Origin: Limnohabitans sp.
Lineage (GTDB): Bacteria; Pseudomonadota; Gammaproteobacteria; Burkholderiales; Burkholderiaceae_C
Reading direction: 5' to 3'
Assembly (NCBI RefSeq): GCF_017848645.1
Contig: NZ_JAFEIF010000018.1
Location: 1 to 64,000, forward strand
DNA length: 64,000 bases
A program made the translations under genes and the position numbers. Position 1 is the stretch's first letter. Every line of letters begins with the position of its first letter. Positions 38,323 to 47,358 of this stretch are shown piece after piece. The notes below the pieces were generated by a model. The model saw nothing but the letters and a program-made list of their open reading frames with translations. It did no database searches and was not told the DNA's origin.

Positions 38323-38339
38323 AGAAAAATCATTTTTCT
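38323..38339. promoter_or_regulatory. Perfect 17-bp palindrome (operator candidate 2) upstream of the SWIB gene
   Basis: AGAAAAAT-C-ATTTTTCT, sharing the GAAA-N7-TTTC frame with the first palindrome; centres are 21 bp apart, two helical turns, so a dimeric regulator could bind both on one DNA face. Confidence 0.55.
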
Positions 38340-38617
38340 CTCGATGTTGTTGCTGATTTGCCCTCGATGTTGGGCTTTTCTTGTTCTTGCCAACTTTCAT
38401 CATGCCCATTTGGAGCCATTGGGTTGATTCAGAGGCATGTCATCTATGCCAGCGTTGTTTGAAGCTCAAGCTTGCAGGTGCATTTCATGGATTGTTTTGT
38501 TTTTTCATATAGCGAAAAACAGATGGATTTGATGTGTGGTTTGACTTTCAAATCATGAATAATAATTTTGCATTGAAAAATAACTTGTTTAACCCATTGA
38601 TTTTAAACAAATAAAAA

Positions 38618-38637
38618 TATGTCTTGTATAAGACATA
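38618..38637. promoter_or_regulatory. Inverted repeat 1 upstream of aceA
   Basis: TATGTCTT-GTAT-AAGACATA: 8-bp perfect arms around 4 nt, 103 nt before the aceA start. The centre contains TATAAG, which could itself be a -10 with TAAACA 17 nt upstream. Confidence 0.6.
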
Positions 38638-38649
38638 AGATAGATAGCA

Positions 38650-38665
38650 AGTCTTCTATAAGAGT
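38650..38665. promoter_or_regulatory. Inverted repeat 2 upstream of aceA
   Basis: AGTCTT-CTAT-AAGAGT, an imperfect copy of repeat 1 with the same TCTTnTATAAGA core; centres 30 bp apart. Confidence 0.6.
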
Positions 38666-38739
38666 TAAGATGAGGACACCGACAGGGCAGAAACCGCTGC
38701 TTCCATCGCTTGATTTCAACTTGACCACAGGAGTTTTCC

Positions 38740-40071
38740 ATGCCAGCCGACATCACTCAACAACTCAGCCGTGAACAACAAATCGCCGCCCTCGAAAAAG
38801 ATTGGGCGACCAATCCCCGTTGGAAAGGCGTCAAGCGCGGCTACTCCGCCGCCGACGTTGTGCGTTTGCGCGGCAGCATGCCCATTGAGCACACCTTGGC
38901 CAAGCGCGGCGCAGAGAAGCTCTGGGAAAAAGTCAACGGCGGCGCCAAGAAGGGCTACGTCAACGCCTTCGGCGCGATCTCTGCCGGTCAAGCCATGCAG
39001 CAAGCCAAAGCTGGCTTGGAAGCCGTGTACCTGTCGGGCTGGCAAGTCGCCGCTGACGGCAACACATCCGAGACCATGTACCCCGACCAGTCGCTCTACG
39101 CCTACGACTCGGTGCCCACCATGGTTCGCCGCATCAACAACACCTTCAAACGCGCCGACGAAATCCAGTGGGGCCGTGGCATCAACCCCGGCGACAAAGA
39201 ATTTATCGACTACTTCTTGCCCATCGTGGCCGACGCTGAAGCCGGTTTCGGCGGCGTGTTGAACGCTTTCGAGTTGATGAAGAACATGATTGCCTCCGGC
39301 GCTGCTGGCGTGCACTTCGAAGACCAATTGGCTGCGGTGAAGAAGTGCGGTCACATGGGTGGCAAAGTCTTGGTGCCTACCCAAGAAGCTTGCGAGAAGT
39401 TGATTTCTGCACGTTTCGCCGCTGACGTCATGGGCGTGTCCACCATTGTGTTGGCTCGTACCGACGCAGAAGCTGCCAACTTGATCACCTCCGACCACGA
39501 CGCCAACGACAAGCCTTTCCTGACCGGCGAGCGCACTCAAGAAGGTTTCTACCGCGTCAAAAACGGTCTGGAGCAAGCCATCAGCCGAGGCGTGGCTTAC
39601 GCGCCTTACGCCGACTTGGTGTGGTGCGAGACTGGCGTTCCTGACATCGGCTTTGCCCGCGAATTCGCCCAAGCCGTGCACGCCGCTTGCCCAGGCAAGC
39701 TGCTGTCGTACAACTGCTCGCCATCGTTCAACTGGAAGAAAAACCTCAACGACAGCCAGATCGCTTCTTTCCAAGAAGACCTGTCCGCCTTGGGTTACAA
39801 GTACCAGTTCATCACCTTGGCCGGTATCCACATCAACTGGTACAACACCTTCCAGTTCGCCAACGCCTACGCCAACGGCGAAGGCATGAAGCACTACGTC
39901 AACATGGTGCAAGAGCCTGAGTTCGCAGCTCGCGACAAGGGTTACACCTTCGTGTCGCACCAGCAAGAAGTGGGCGCAGGTTACTTCGACGACGTGACCA
40001 CCGTGATCCAAGGCGGCTCGTCTTCCGTGAAAGCCTTGACCGGCTCGACCGAAGAAGAGCAGTTCCACTGA
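38740..40071 (+). CDS. aceA: Isocitrate lyase
   Basis: Splits isocitrate into succinate and glyoxylate, the first step of the glyoxylate shunt. 443 residues (434 in E. coli). The active-site motif KKCGH is present in [13 protein letters not shown], and [19 protein letters not shown]-like [15 protein letters not shown], and [13 protein letters not shown] are conserved. AGGAG lies 6-9 nt upstream of the ATG. It is convergent with the monomeric isocitrate dehydrogenase, putting both isocitrate-consuming enzymes side by side. Codon use is strongly biased toward C/G-ending codons typical of high expression. Confidence 0.98.
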   Translation: MPADITQQLSREQQIAALEKDWATNPRWKGVKRGYSAADVVRLRGSMPIEHTLAKRGAEKLWEKVNGGAKKGYVNAFGAISAGQAMQQAKAGLEAVYLSGWQVAADGNTSETMYPDQSLYAYDSVPTMVRRINNTFKRADEIQWGRGINPGDKEFIDYFLPIVADAEAGFGGVLNAFELMKNMIASGAAGVHFEDQLAAVKKCGHMGGKVLVPTQEACEKLISARFAADVMGVSTIVLARTDAEAANLITSDHDANDKPFLTGERTQEGFYRVKNGLEQAISRGVAYAPYADLVWCETGVPDIGFAREFAQAVHAACPGKLLSYNCSPSFNWKKNLNDSQIASFQEDLSALGYKYQFITLAGIHINWYNTFQFANAYANGEGMKHYVNMVQEPEFAARDKGYTFVSHQQEVGAGYFDDVTTVIQGGSSSVKALTGSTEEEQFH

Positions 40072-40106
40072 TCTTTTTGAGAGTTGCCTGAAAGGGCACT
40101 GTCACT

Positions 40107-40150
40107 CAAAAGCCATCCGAAGCTTCGGCCTCAGGTGGCTTTTGTTTTTG
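40107..40150 (+). terminator. Terminator of aceA
   Basis: CAAAAGCCA pairs with TGGCTTTTG, enclosing a smaller CGAAGCTTCG palindrome, and runs into TTTTTG. Confidence 0.75.
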
Positions 40151-40290
40151 ATGAGAAGGTTGTTCGGATGTCTTGGCTGGACCCTGCGTCTCGTGTCAGT
40201 GGCGCTCCATGTTGTGCAGTTGGTTCGTCAAGGTAAGACCAGTGTGTGTCCAGGTCACGCGTAGAGATCTGCTTCCGGTCCAATGTCGCA
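40151..40290. other. Gap between aceA and icd terminators
   Basis: About 140 nt without a convincing ORF, RNA gene or repeat. Confidence 0.6.
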
Positions 40291-40291
40291 T

Positions 40292-40320
40292 AAAAAAGCC
40301 ATCCCGAAGGATGGCTTTTT
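40292..40320. terminator. Bidirectional terminator, mainly for icd
   Basis: AAAAAAGCCATCC-CGAA-GGATGGCTTTTT, a strong stem with a tetraloop and A/T tracts on both sides, 26 nt past the icd stop on the minus strand. Confidence 0.88.
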
Positions 40321-40345
40321 GCAGATGGCGAAATCAGCAGTCTGT

Positions 40346-42586
40346 TCAGGCAGCAGATGTCAGCGCTGCGTTGAAGGTCGCGCTGGGGCACATGATGGCC
40401 TTGAGTTTTTCTGGTGACGGGTAGTAATAACCACCAATGTCCACAGGCTGACCTTGCACCGCATTGAGTTCGGCCACGATGGTCTTTTCCTGTTCGGTCA
40501 AGGTTTGAGCCAATGAGGTGAACTTGGCTTGCAACGCCAGATCCTCGGTTTGCGACGCCAGTTCCTGCGCCCAGTACATGGCCAAATAAAACTGGCTGCC
40601 ACGGTTGTCCAGCTGGCCCGTTTTGGGTGAGGGGTTCTTGTTGTTGTCCAGCAATTTACCGGTGGCGGCATCCAGGGTTTTGGCCAGGATTTTGGACGCG
40701 TTGTTGCTGGTTTTGATGCCCAGGTCTTCCAGGGACACGGCCAGGGCCAGGAATTCACCCAGTGAGTCCCAGCGCAGGTGGTTTTCTTCCACCAGTTGCT
40801 GCACATGCTTGGGAGCCGAGCCGCCTGCACCGGTTTCGTACATGCCGCCGCCGGCCATCAAAGGCACGATGGACAGCATCTTGGCCGAGGTGCCCAGTTC
40901 CATGATGGGGAACAGGTCGGTCAAGTAGTCGCGCAGGATGTTGCCGGTCGCGCTGATGGTGTCAAAGCCACGGACCACGCGCTCCAGGGTGTAGCGCATG
41001 GCACGCACTTGGCTCATGATCTGGATTTCCAGGCCGGCCGTGTTGTGCTCGTGCAGGTACATCTTCACTTTGGTGATCAGCTGTGCTTCGTGCGGGCGGT
41101 ACTGGTCCAGCCAGAACACCACCGGCATGCCGGAGTTGCGGGCACGGGTCACGGCCAGCTTGACCCAGTCGCGGATCGCGGCGTCCTTGACCTGGCACAT
41201 GCGCCAGATGTCGCCTTCTTCCACGTCTTGGCTCAGCAGCACTTCACCGGTGTTGATGTCGGTGATGTTGGCCACGCCGTCTTCTTGGATTTCAAAGGTT
41301 TTGTCGTGCGAGCCGTACTCTTCGGCTTGCTGGGCCATCAGGCCGACGTTGGGCACCGTGCCCATGGTCTTGGGGTCGAACGCCCCGTGCCACTTGCAGA
41401 AGTTGATCATCTCCATGTAGATGCGCGCAAAGGTTGACTCGGGCATCACGGCCTTGACGTCTTTCAATCGGCCGTCGGCGCCCCACATCTTGCCGCCGTT
41501 GCGGATCATGGCGGGCATGGAGGCGTCCACGATCACGTCGTTGGGTGAGTGGAAGTTGGTGATCCCCTTGGCCGAATCCACCATGGCCAGCTCGGGGCGG
41601 CCTTCGTGGCAAGCGTGCAGGTCGCGCTTGATCTCGTCTTGCTTGGATTGGGGCAGGGTGGCGACCTTGGCATAAAGGTCGGCCATGCCGTTGTTCACGT
41701 TGACGCCCAATTCCTTGAACAAAGCACCGTGTTTTTCGAAAGCTTCTTTGTAGAAAATTTTCACGCAGTGGCCGAACACGATGGGGTGCGAGACCTTCAT
41801 CATGGTGGCTTTGACGTGCAGTGAGAACATCACGCCGGTTTTGTGGGCGTCTTCGATCTCTTTTTCGTAGAACTCGAGCAAGGCTTTTTTGCTCATGAAC
41901 ATGCTGTCAATCACTTCGCGGTCAAGCAAAGAGACTTTGGGCTTGAGGATGATGGTTTTGCCGCTCTTGGTGATCAGCTCCATCTTGACGTCACGGGGGC
42001 GGTCCAAGGTCATGGACTTTTCGCCGTGGTAGAAGTCGCCCGCGTGCATGTGCGAGACGTGCGAGCGCGAGGCCTGGCTCCACTCGGCCATGCTGTGCGG
42101 GTTCTTGCGCGCAAACTCTTTGACGGCGCGAGGCGCGCGGCGGTCCGAGTTGCCTTCGCGCAGCACAGGGTTCACGGCCGAGCCGATGCACTTGGCATAA
42201 CGCGCCTTGATGGCTTTTTCTTCTTCTGTTTTGGGGGCATCTGGATAGTCGGGCAGGGCGTAGCCCTTGCCTTGCAATTCCTTGATGGCAGCGGTCAACT
42301 GGCCCACAGAGGCGCTGATGTTGGGTAGCTTGATGATGTTGGTTTGCGGCTTGAGTGTCAGCTTACCCAGCATCGTCAGGTTGTCTGGCACCCTTTGCTC
42401 GGGTGTCAGGAAATCGGGGAACTCCCCCAAGATGCGGCCGGCCAGGGAAATGTCGCTGGTTTCGACTTCGATGCCAGCGGCTTGTGTGAAGGTGCGAATG
42501 ACAGGCAAAAAAGCCGCCGTGGCCAACAGGGGGGCTTCATCCGTGAGGGTGTAAATGATTTTGGAGCGGGCGTCTGGCATGGTCAT
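40346..42586 (-). CDS. icd: Monomeric NADP-dependent isocitrate dehydrogenase
   Basis: Oxidizes isocitrate to 2-oxoglutarate with NADP+. 746 residues: this is the large monomeric IDH-II type (about 740 residues), unrelated in length to the 416-residue dimeric E. coli enzyme. [16 protein letters not shown]-like [49 protein letters not shown] and [19 protein letters not shown] are diagnostic. Start at 42586 (MTM) or 42580; no clear Shine-Dalgarno resolves it. It competes with aceA for isocitrate. Whether a dimeric IDH also exists cannot be seen here. Confidence 0.96.
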   Translation of the reverse strand: MTMPDARSKIIYTLTDEAPLLATAAFLPVIRTFTQAAGIEVETSDISLAGRILGEFPDFLTPEQRVPDNLTMLGKLTLKPQTNIIKLPNISASVGQLTAAIKELQGKGYALPDYPDAPKTEEEKAIKARYAKCIGSAVNPVLREGNSDRRAPRAVKEFARKNPHSMAEWSQASRSHVSHMHAGDFYHGEKSMTLDRPRDVKMELITKSGKTIILKPKVSLLDREVIDSMFMSKKALLEFYEKEIEDAHKTGVMFSLHVKATMMKVSHPIVFGHCVKIFYKEAFEKHGALFKELGVNVNNGMADLYAKVATLPQSKQDEIKRDLHACHEGRPELAMVDSAKGITNFHSPNDVIVDASMPAMIRNGGKMWGADGRLKDVKAVMPESTFARIYMEMINFCKWHGAFDPKTMGTVPNVGLMAQQAEEYGSHDKTFEIQEDGVANITDINTGEVLLSQDVEEGDIWRMCQVKDAAIRDWVKLAVTRARNSGMPVVFWLDQYRPHEAQLITKVKMYLHEHNTAGLEIQIMSQVRAMRYTLERVVRGFDTISATGNILRDYLTDLFPIMELGTSAKMLSIVPLMAGGGMYETGAGGSAPKHVQQLVEENHLRWDSLGEFLALAVSLEDLGIKTSNNASKILAKTLDAATGKLLDNNKNPSPKTGQLDNRGSQFYLAMYWAQELASQTEDLALQAKFTSLAQTLTEQEKTIVAELNAVQGQPVDIGGYYYPSPEKLKAIMCPSATFNAALTSAA

Positions 42587-42803
42587 CGTGGTACAGGTTT
42601 TTACAGGATGAAAAGGAACGTCTATCTTAAACCAAGCACACCCACATGAGCCTGACGACCATTTCGAAAACAGGGAAAAATACGCATCGGTTTTCGCAAT
42701 CGGTTCATCCTGTTTGGCCAGTGCTGCGTGAGGCCAGCCTGTCGTGCGTCAAACCGAATGTCAATTGTGGGAAAATGACGTGAGTTATTCACTTCCATCA
42801 TCC

Positions 42804-42827
42804 AGCGCGGTCGATGACCGCGCTTTT
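42804..42827 (+). promoter_or_regulatory. Hairpin in the thrS leader
   Basis: AGCGCGGTC-GAT-GACCGCGCT, a perfect 9-bp stem followed by TTT, ending 15 nt before the thrS start. Could be an attenuator or a translational operator. Confidence 0.5.
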
Positions 42828-42839
42828 GCATTCAATTCC

Positions 42840-44759
42840 ATGGTTCAGATCACGCTTCCCGACGGTTCATTGCGCGAATTTCCCGGCCCTGTCACGGTGG
42901 CCGAAGTGGCTTCATCCATTGGTACTGGCTTGGCCAAGGCCGCCTTGGGCGGCAAGGTCAATGGCCAACTGGTCGACACCAGTTTCAGCATGTCCGCCAA
43001 TGCCCAACTGGCCATCGTGACGGCCAAAGACCCTGAAGGTCTGGAATTGATCCGCCACTCCACGGCGCACTTGCTGGCCTATGCGGTCAAGGGCATTTTC
43101 CCTGAGGCGCAAGTCACGATCGGCCCCGTGATTGACAACGGGTTTTATTACGACTTTTCGTACTCACGCCCCTTCACACCGGAAGACCTGGTCACGATCG
43201 AAAAACGCATGACCGAGTTGGCGGCCAAGGACGAGCCCGTGCTGCGCCGGGTACTGCCACGTGACGAAGCCGTGGCCCATTTCAAAGCCATGGGCGAGCA
43301 TTACAAGGCCGAAATCATCGGCTCGATTCCGGCCGGCGAGCAGGTCAGTTTGTACCGTGAAGGCGATTTTGAAGACCTGTGCCGTGGCCCGCATGTGCCC
43401 AGTACGGGCAAACTCAAGCACTTCAAACTCATGAAGGTTGCGGGTGCTTATTGGCGCGGTGACAGCAAAAACGAGATGCTGCAGCGTGTCTATGGCACCG
43501 CTTGGGCCAGCAAGGAAGACTTGCAGTTGTATCTGACCCGCCTGGAAGAGGCCGAAAAGCGCGACCACCGCAAACTCGGCCGCGAACTCGACTTGTTCCA
43601 CATTGACGAACATGCGCCCGGTTTGGTGTTTTGGCACCCCAAAGGCTGGACCGTGTGGCAAACCGTCGAGCAGTACATGCGCCAGGTCTACCGCGACAGT
43701 GGCTACCAGGAGGTCAAGGGCCCGCAGTTGCTGGACAAGACCCTCTGGGAAAAAACCGGGCACTGGGACAAGTACCGTGACAACATGTTCACCACCGAGT
43801 CCGAAAAACGTGACTACGCTTTGAAGCCGATGAACTGCCCGGGTCACATCCTGATCTTCAAGCAGGGCTTGAAAAGCTACCGCGACCTGCCTTTGCGCTA
43901 CGGCGAGTTTGGCCAGTGCCATCGCAACGAGCCTTCGGGTGGCCTGCACGGCATCATGCGCGTGCGCGGCTTCACGCAAGACGATGGCCACATTTTCTGC
44001 ACCGAAGATCAGATCCTGCCCGAGTGCGATACCTTCACGCAGGTGCTCAAGAAGGTTTACGCCGACTTCGGCTTCACCGACATCCTCTACAAGGTCTCCA
44101 CCCGTCCAGCCGCGCGCATCGGCTCTGACGAGCTGTGGGACAAGGCCGAAAAAGCCTTGATGGACAGCCTGCGCCACTCGGGTTGCGACTTTGTGATTTC
44201 CGAGGGAGACGGTGCTTTTTACGGACCCAAAATCGAGTACACACTCAAGGACGCCATTGGCCGCGAATGGCAGTGCGGCACGATTCAGGTCGATTTCAAC
44301 CTGTCCGAGCGTCTGGATGCGGAGTACGTGGCCGAAGACGGCTCGCGCCAGCGTCCCGTCATCCTGCACCGCGCCATCGTGGGCAGCATGGAACGCTTCA
44401 TTGGTATTTTGGTCGAGCAGCATGCCGGTGCCTTGCCCACTTGGCTGGCACCCCTTCAGGTGTCGGTGCTCAACATCACCGATGCACAGTCCGATTACTG
44501 TCGCGAAATTGCTGCAAAACTGCGAAAATCGGTGACAAATCAAGGCCTTAGGGTCGATTTGGACCTGCGCAACGAGAAAATCACGTATAAAATACGAGAG
44601 CATTCGTTGCAAAAGCTGCCTTACATCCTTGTCGCTGGCGACAAAGAAAAGGCAGCAGGTACCGTCGCAGTGCGCGCCCGAGGCAACAAAGACCTCGGTG
44701 TGATGTCGATCGATGCGTTCATTGAACTCATTGCTGCCGACATCGCTTCTAAAGCCTGA
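42840..44759 (+). CDS. thrS: Threonyl-tRNA synthetase
   Basis: Class II synthetase, 639 residues from ATG 42840 ([20 protein letters not shown]), the normal start of the N-terminal TGS domain; the track start at 42744 adds an unrelated stretch. The editing domain follows ([22 protein letters not shown]), then the catalytic core with [12 protein letters not shown] and the C-terminal anticodon domain (about 540-639). No Shine-Dalgarno is visible at the ATG, while a strong hairpin sits just upstream, suggesting controlled translation. First gene of thrS-infC-rpmI-rplT-pheST-ihfA, same order as in E. coli. Confidence 0.96.
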   Translation: MVQITLPDGSLREFPGPVTVAEVASSIGTGLAKAALGGKVNGQLVDTSFSMSANAQLAIVTAKDPEGLELIRHSTAHLLAYAVKGIFPEAQVTIGPVIDNGFYYDFSYSRPFTPEDLVTIEKRMTELAAKDEPVLRRVLPRDEAVAHFKAMGEHYKAEIIGSIPAGEQVSLYREGDFEDLCRGPHVPSTGKLKHFKLMKVAGAYWRGDSKNEMLQRVYGTAWASKEDLQLYLTRLEEAEKRDHRKLGRELDLFHIDEHAPGLVFWHPKGWTVWQTVEQYMRQVYRDSGYQEVKGPQLLDKTLWEKTGHWDKYRDNMFTTESEKRDYALKPMNCPGHILIFKQGLKSYRDLPLRYGEFGQCHRNEPSGGLHGIMRVRGFTQDDGHIFCTEDQILPECDTFTQVLKKVYADFGFTDILYKVSTRPAARIGSDELWDKAEKALMDSLRHSGCDFVISEGDGAFYGPKIEYTLKDAIGREWQCGTIQVDFNLSERLDAEYVAEDGSRQRPVILHRAIVGSMERFIGILVEQHAGALPTWLAPLQVSVLNITDAQSDYCREIAAKLRKSVTNQGLRVDLDLRNEKITYKIREHSLQKLPYILVAGDKEKAAGTVAVRARGNKDLGVMSIDAFIELIAADIASKA

Positions 44760-44845
44760 AGGTGTTTTTCGCCACAAGCTTTGGCCCGTGGGCACAAAGA
44801 TGGATGGGCTGCTTTTCGCAGTTTTGTTCCGTAAAGGATTGAGTC

Positions 44846-45445
44846 ATCGCTACCGAATTTCGTGATCGTCGCCAACGCGAAGAACGTAAACACCGTTTGA
44901 ACCGTGAAATCATGGCCCCAGAGGTCCGTGTTTCAGGGCCTGAAAATGAGCCCATGGGCATTTTGTCACTGGCTGAAGCCTTGCGCTTGGCCGGCGAGAT
45001 GGATGTGGACCTGGTTGAAATTGCCGCCACGGCCAACCCACCGGTTTGTCGTTTGATGGACTACGGCAAGTTCAAATACCAGGAGCAAAAGCGTGCGGCG
45101 GAAGCCAAAGCCAAGCAAACGGTCATTGACATCAAGGAAGTCAAGTTCCGCCCCGGCACGGACGACGGTGACTACAACATCAAAATGCGCAACATCCGTC
45201 GGTTTTTGACCGATGGCGACAAGTGCAAGATCACTTTGCGTTTCCGTGGTCGTGAAATCACGCACCAGGAATTGGGTCTGGCTTTGCTCAACCGCATCCG
45301 CGATGAGCTGGCCGACTCGATCATCGTGGAGCAGTTTCCCAAGTTGGAAGGCCGCCAGATGATCATGATGATCGCGCCAGGCCGTAAAAAGCCGGCTGCG
45401 GGTGGCAAGGCTGCAGACACGTCTGCGCCGGCTGAATCTGCTTGA
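44846..45445 (+). CDS. infC: Translation initiation factor IF-3, with AUC start codon
   Basis: The track begins at an internal TTG (44897), but the frame carries a conserved N-terminal segment ([21 protein letters not shown]) back to ATC at 44846. An in-frame TGA at 44840 blocks any earlier start, no ATG/GTG/TTG lies between, and AAAGGA is 7 nt before the ATC. The result is 199 residues: N domain, linker, and C domain ([34 protein letters not shown]), plus an Ala-rich tail. A non-standard start lets IF-3 repress its own mRNA, as with AUU in E. coli (known there, inferred here). Confidence 0.93.
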   Translation: MATEFRDRRQREERKHRLNREIMAPEVRVSGPENEPMGILSLAEALRLAGEMDVDLVEIAATANPPVCRLMDYGKFKYQEQKRAAEAKAKQTVIDIKEVKFRPGTDDGDYNIKMRNIRRFLTDGDKCKITLRFRGREITHQELGLALLNRIRDELADSIIVEQFPKLEGRQMIMMIAPGRKKPAAGGKAADTSAPAESA

Positions 45446-45480
45446 CAAAGAATTTGACCGGCTTTCGGGCAGGTTGAGTC

Positions 45481-45506
45481 AAAAGCTGCCTTTGGGCGGC
45501 TTTTGT
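45481..45506 (+). terminator. Terminator-like hairpin between infC and rpmI
   Basis: AAAAGCTGCC pairs with GGCGGCTTTT (one G-U) around TTTG, followed by TTTTGTT. Lies inside the operon, so it is partial or regulated. Confidence 0.6.
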
Positions 45507-45531
45507 TAAAAGTGGCTCGGGGCCAACAAGG

Positions 45532-45548
45532 CTGCAAATTTTTTGCAG
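45532..45548 (+). repeat. Second hairpin in the rpmI leader
   Basis: CTGCAAA and TTTGCAG (perfect 7-bp arms, 3-nt loop), 34 nt before rpmI. Possible leader element for feedback by L20, as known in other bacteria; not established here. Confidence 0.4.
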
Positions 45549-45581
45549 ACGCCTCACGAGCACAATTAAAGGAGCATTCAC

Positions 45582-45785
45582 ATGCCCAAGATGAAGACCA
45601 AAAGCAGCGCTAAAAAGCGCTTCCGTGTTCGTCCAGGTGGAACCGTTAAACGCGGCCAAGCCTTCAAACGTCACATCCTGACCAAGAAGACCACCAAAAA
45701 CAAGCGTCACCTTCGCGGTTCCGTGTCTGTGCATGAGACCAATATGGGTCACATCGCGCAAATGCTGCCCATGGCTGGCCTGTAA
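45582..45785 (+). CDS. rpmI: 50S ribosomal protein L35
   Basis: 67 residues: [42 protein letters not shown] is typical L35. AAAGGAG is 8 nt upstream. Followed 25 nt later by rplT. Confidence 0.97.
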   Translation: MPKMKTKSSAKKRFRVRPGGTVKRGQAFKRHILTKKTTKNKRHLRGSVSVHETNMGHIAQMLPMAGL

Positions 45786-45810
45786 TCACTGACGAACAAG
45801 GAGAATAAAT

Positions 45811-46173
45811 ATGCCTCGCGTTAAACGTGGTGTAACGGCACGCGCCCGTCACAAGAAAGTTTTGGCCCTTGCAAAAGGTTTCCGCGGTCGCCGCGGCAAT
45901 GTCTTCCGCATCGCCAAACAGGCGGTGATGAAGGCCGGCCAATACGCCTACCGTGACCGCCGCACCAAAAAGCGTGTGTTCCGTCAGTTGTGGATTGCCC
46001 GTATCAACGCCGCTGCGCGTGAATGCGGTCTGACCTACAGCCAGTTCGCCAACGGCCTGAAAAAGGCTGCCATCGAAATCGACCGTAAGATGCTGGCGGA
46101 CATCGCCGTGCACGACAAGGCCGCTTTTGCTGGCATCGTGAACCAAGTCAAAGCCAAACTGGCCTCAGCTTGA
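45811..46173 (+). CDS. rplT: 50S ribosomal protein L20
   Basis: 120 residues. [51 protein letters not shown] is the basic N-terminal extension, followed by the globular domain ([39 protein letters not shown]). L20 is needed early in 50S assembly and can repress its own mRNA. Confidence 0.97.
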   Translation: MPRVKRGVTARARHKKVLALAKGFRGRRGNVFRIAKQAVMKAGQYAYRDRRTKKRVFRQLWIARINAAARECGLTYSQFANGLKKAAIEIDRKMLADIAVHDKAAFAGIVNQVKAKLASA

Positions 46174-46220
46174 GTCCATGAGTGACGCGGGCCCTCGGGC
46201 CTGTGCCACGCACTCGATCA

Positions 46221-46258
46221 AAGGGATTGAGGCTCGCAAAAGCTTCAATCCCTTTTTT
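46221..46258 (+). terminator. Strong terminator/attenuator between rplT and pheS
   Basis: AAGGGATTGAGGCT (46221-46234) pairs with AGCTTCAATCCCTT (46241-46254), one G-U pair, around a 6-nt loop, followed by TTTT. It ends the ribosomal part or attenuates pheST. Confidence 0.88.
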
Positions 46259-46293
46259 GTTCTTTCTCACACAGATCACCGATCTCCCACACC

Positions 46294-47331
46294 ATGAACG
46301 AGCTGGACACCCTGGTCGAATCCGCCCGCCAGAGTTTTGTGCAGGCACTGACACCTGCAGACCTCGAAAACGCCAAAGCCCAGTTTTTGGGCAAAGCCGG
46401 TCGCATCACCGAGTTGATGAAGGGCATGGCCGCTCTGAGCGTGGAAGATAAGAAAACCCGAGGCGCCGCCATCAACCTCGCCAAGCAGGCGATCGAGGCG
46501 GCCTTGAATGACCGCCGCCAAGCCCTGGCTGATGCTGAGTTGCAAGCGCAACTCAAGGCCGAAGCCCTGGATGTGTCGCTGCCTGGCCGCAGCGCCAATG
46601 TCGGTGGTTTGCACCCTGTCTCGCTGACGCTGGAGCGGGTCGAGAATATTTTTGGCTCCATGGGTTTTGAAGTGGCCCAAGGCCCCGAGATCGAGACCGA
46701 TTGGTTCAACTTCACCGCGCTCAACACGCCCGAAGACCACCCGGCCCGGTCCATGCATGACACCTTCTACGTCGAAGGCGGCCACCTGCTGCGCACGCAC
46801 ACCAGCCCCATGCAAATCCGCCATGCGGTGCAGCACGTCAAGCGTTACCGCAACCAGCTCGATGCTGGCCAAGGGATGCCCGAGATCCGCGTGATTGCTC
46901 CCGGGCGTACCTACCGCGTTGACTCCGACGCCACCCATTCGCCCATGTTCCACCAGTGCGAAGGCTTGTGGATTGGCGAGAACGTGAGCTTCAAGGACCT
47001 CAAGGTCGTGGTCACCGATTTTTGCCGCACCTTTTTTGAGAGCGACGACTTGGTGCTGCGCTTTCGCCCGAGTTTCTTCCCGTTCACCGAGCCCAGCGCT
47101 GAGATTGACATCCAGTTCCAAAGCGGCCCGCTGGCCGGTCGCTGGCTTGAAGTGGGCGGCTCCGGTCAAGTGCACCCGAACGTGGTGCGCAACATGGGCC
47201 TGGACCCCGAGCAGTTCATTGGTTTTGCCTTTGGCATGGGCATGGACCGTTTCACCATGCTGCGCTACGGCGTGAACGACCTGCGCCTGTTCTTTGACGG
47301 CGATGTGCGCTTTCTGAGCCAGTTCCAGTAA
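46294..47331 (+). CDS. pheS: Phenylalanyl-tRNA synthetase alpha subunit
   Basis: 345 residues. N-terminal coiled-coil tRNA-binding part ([27 protein letters not shown]) then the class II catalytic core: motif 1 [21 protein letters not shown], motif 2 [22 protein letters not shown], motif 3 [17 protein letters not shown]. Forms an alpha2-beta2 enzyme with pheT, which follows after 27 nt. Confidence 0.97.
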   Translation: MNELDTLVESARQSFVQALTPADLENAKAQFLGKAGRITELMKGMAALSVEDKKTRGAAINLAKQAIEAALNDRRQALADAELQAQLKAEALDVSLPGRSANVGGLHPVSLTLERVENIFGSMGFEVAQGPEIETDWFNFTALNTPEDHPARSMHDTFYVEGGHLLRTHTSPMQIRHAVQHVKRYRNQLDAGQGMPEIRVIAPGRTYRVDSDATHSPMFHQCEGLWIGENVSFKDLKVVVTDFCRTFFESDDLVLRFRPSFFPFTEPSAEIDIQFQSGPLAGRWLEVGGSGQVHPNVVRNMGLDPEQFIGFAFGMGMDRFTMLRYGVNDLRLFFDGDVRFLSQFQ

Positions 47332-47358
47332 TTCCCTTCCAAGTCCGAGACACGCGAC

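Larger units (their letters stand above)
38228..38739. other. 512-nt intergenic region between the divergent SWIB gene and aceA
   Basis: The only gene-free stretch above 300 nt. It is clearly richer in A and T than its surroundings, especially 38480-38670. From left to right: SWIB 5' leader, its putative promoter with two GAAA-N7-TTTC palindromes (38303-38339), about 270 nt in which I see no ORF or RNA gene, then two inverted repeats at 38618-38665 near the aceA promoter. The size and composition suggest regulator and possibly nucleoid protein binding. Confidence 0.8.

Noticed and set aside
37971-38462. 163-codon plus-strand ORF opposite the SWIB gene with Ala/Leu/Phe-rich, membrane-like sequence
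   Set aside because: It is the complement of the Lys/Ala repeats (Lys AAA/AAG read as Phe/Leu) and has no ribosome site.
38580-38640. Sigma-54 promoter for aceA
   Set aside because: No TGGCAC-N5-TTGC pattern was found in the upstream region.
42804-42824. tRNA-Thr anticodon mimic in the thrS leader
   Set aside because: With a 7-nt loop the middle triplet would read GAU (Ile), not a Thr anticodon.
46178-46300. Possible Phe-rich leader peptide before pheS (frames with FNPFF or FLFF)
   Set aside because: The Phe codons come from the T-run of the terminator itself, and the frames lack a ribosome site and alternating-stem layout.
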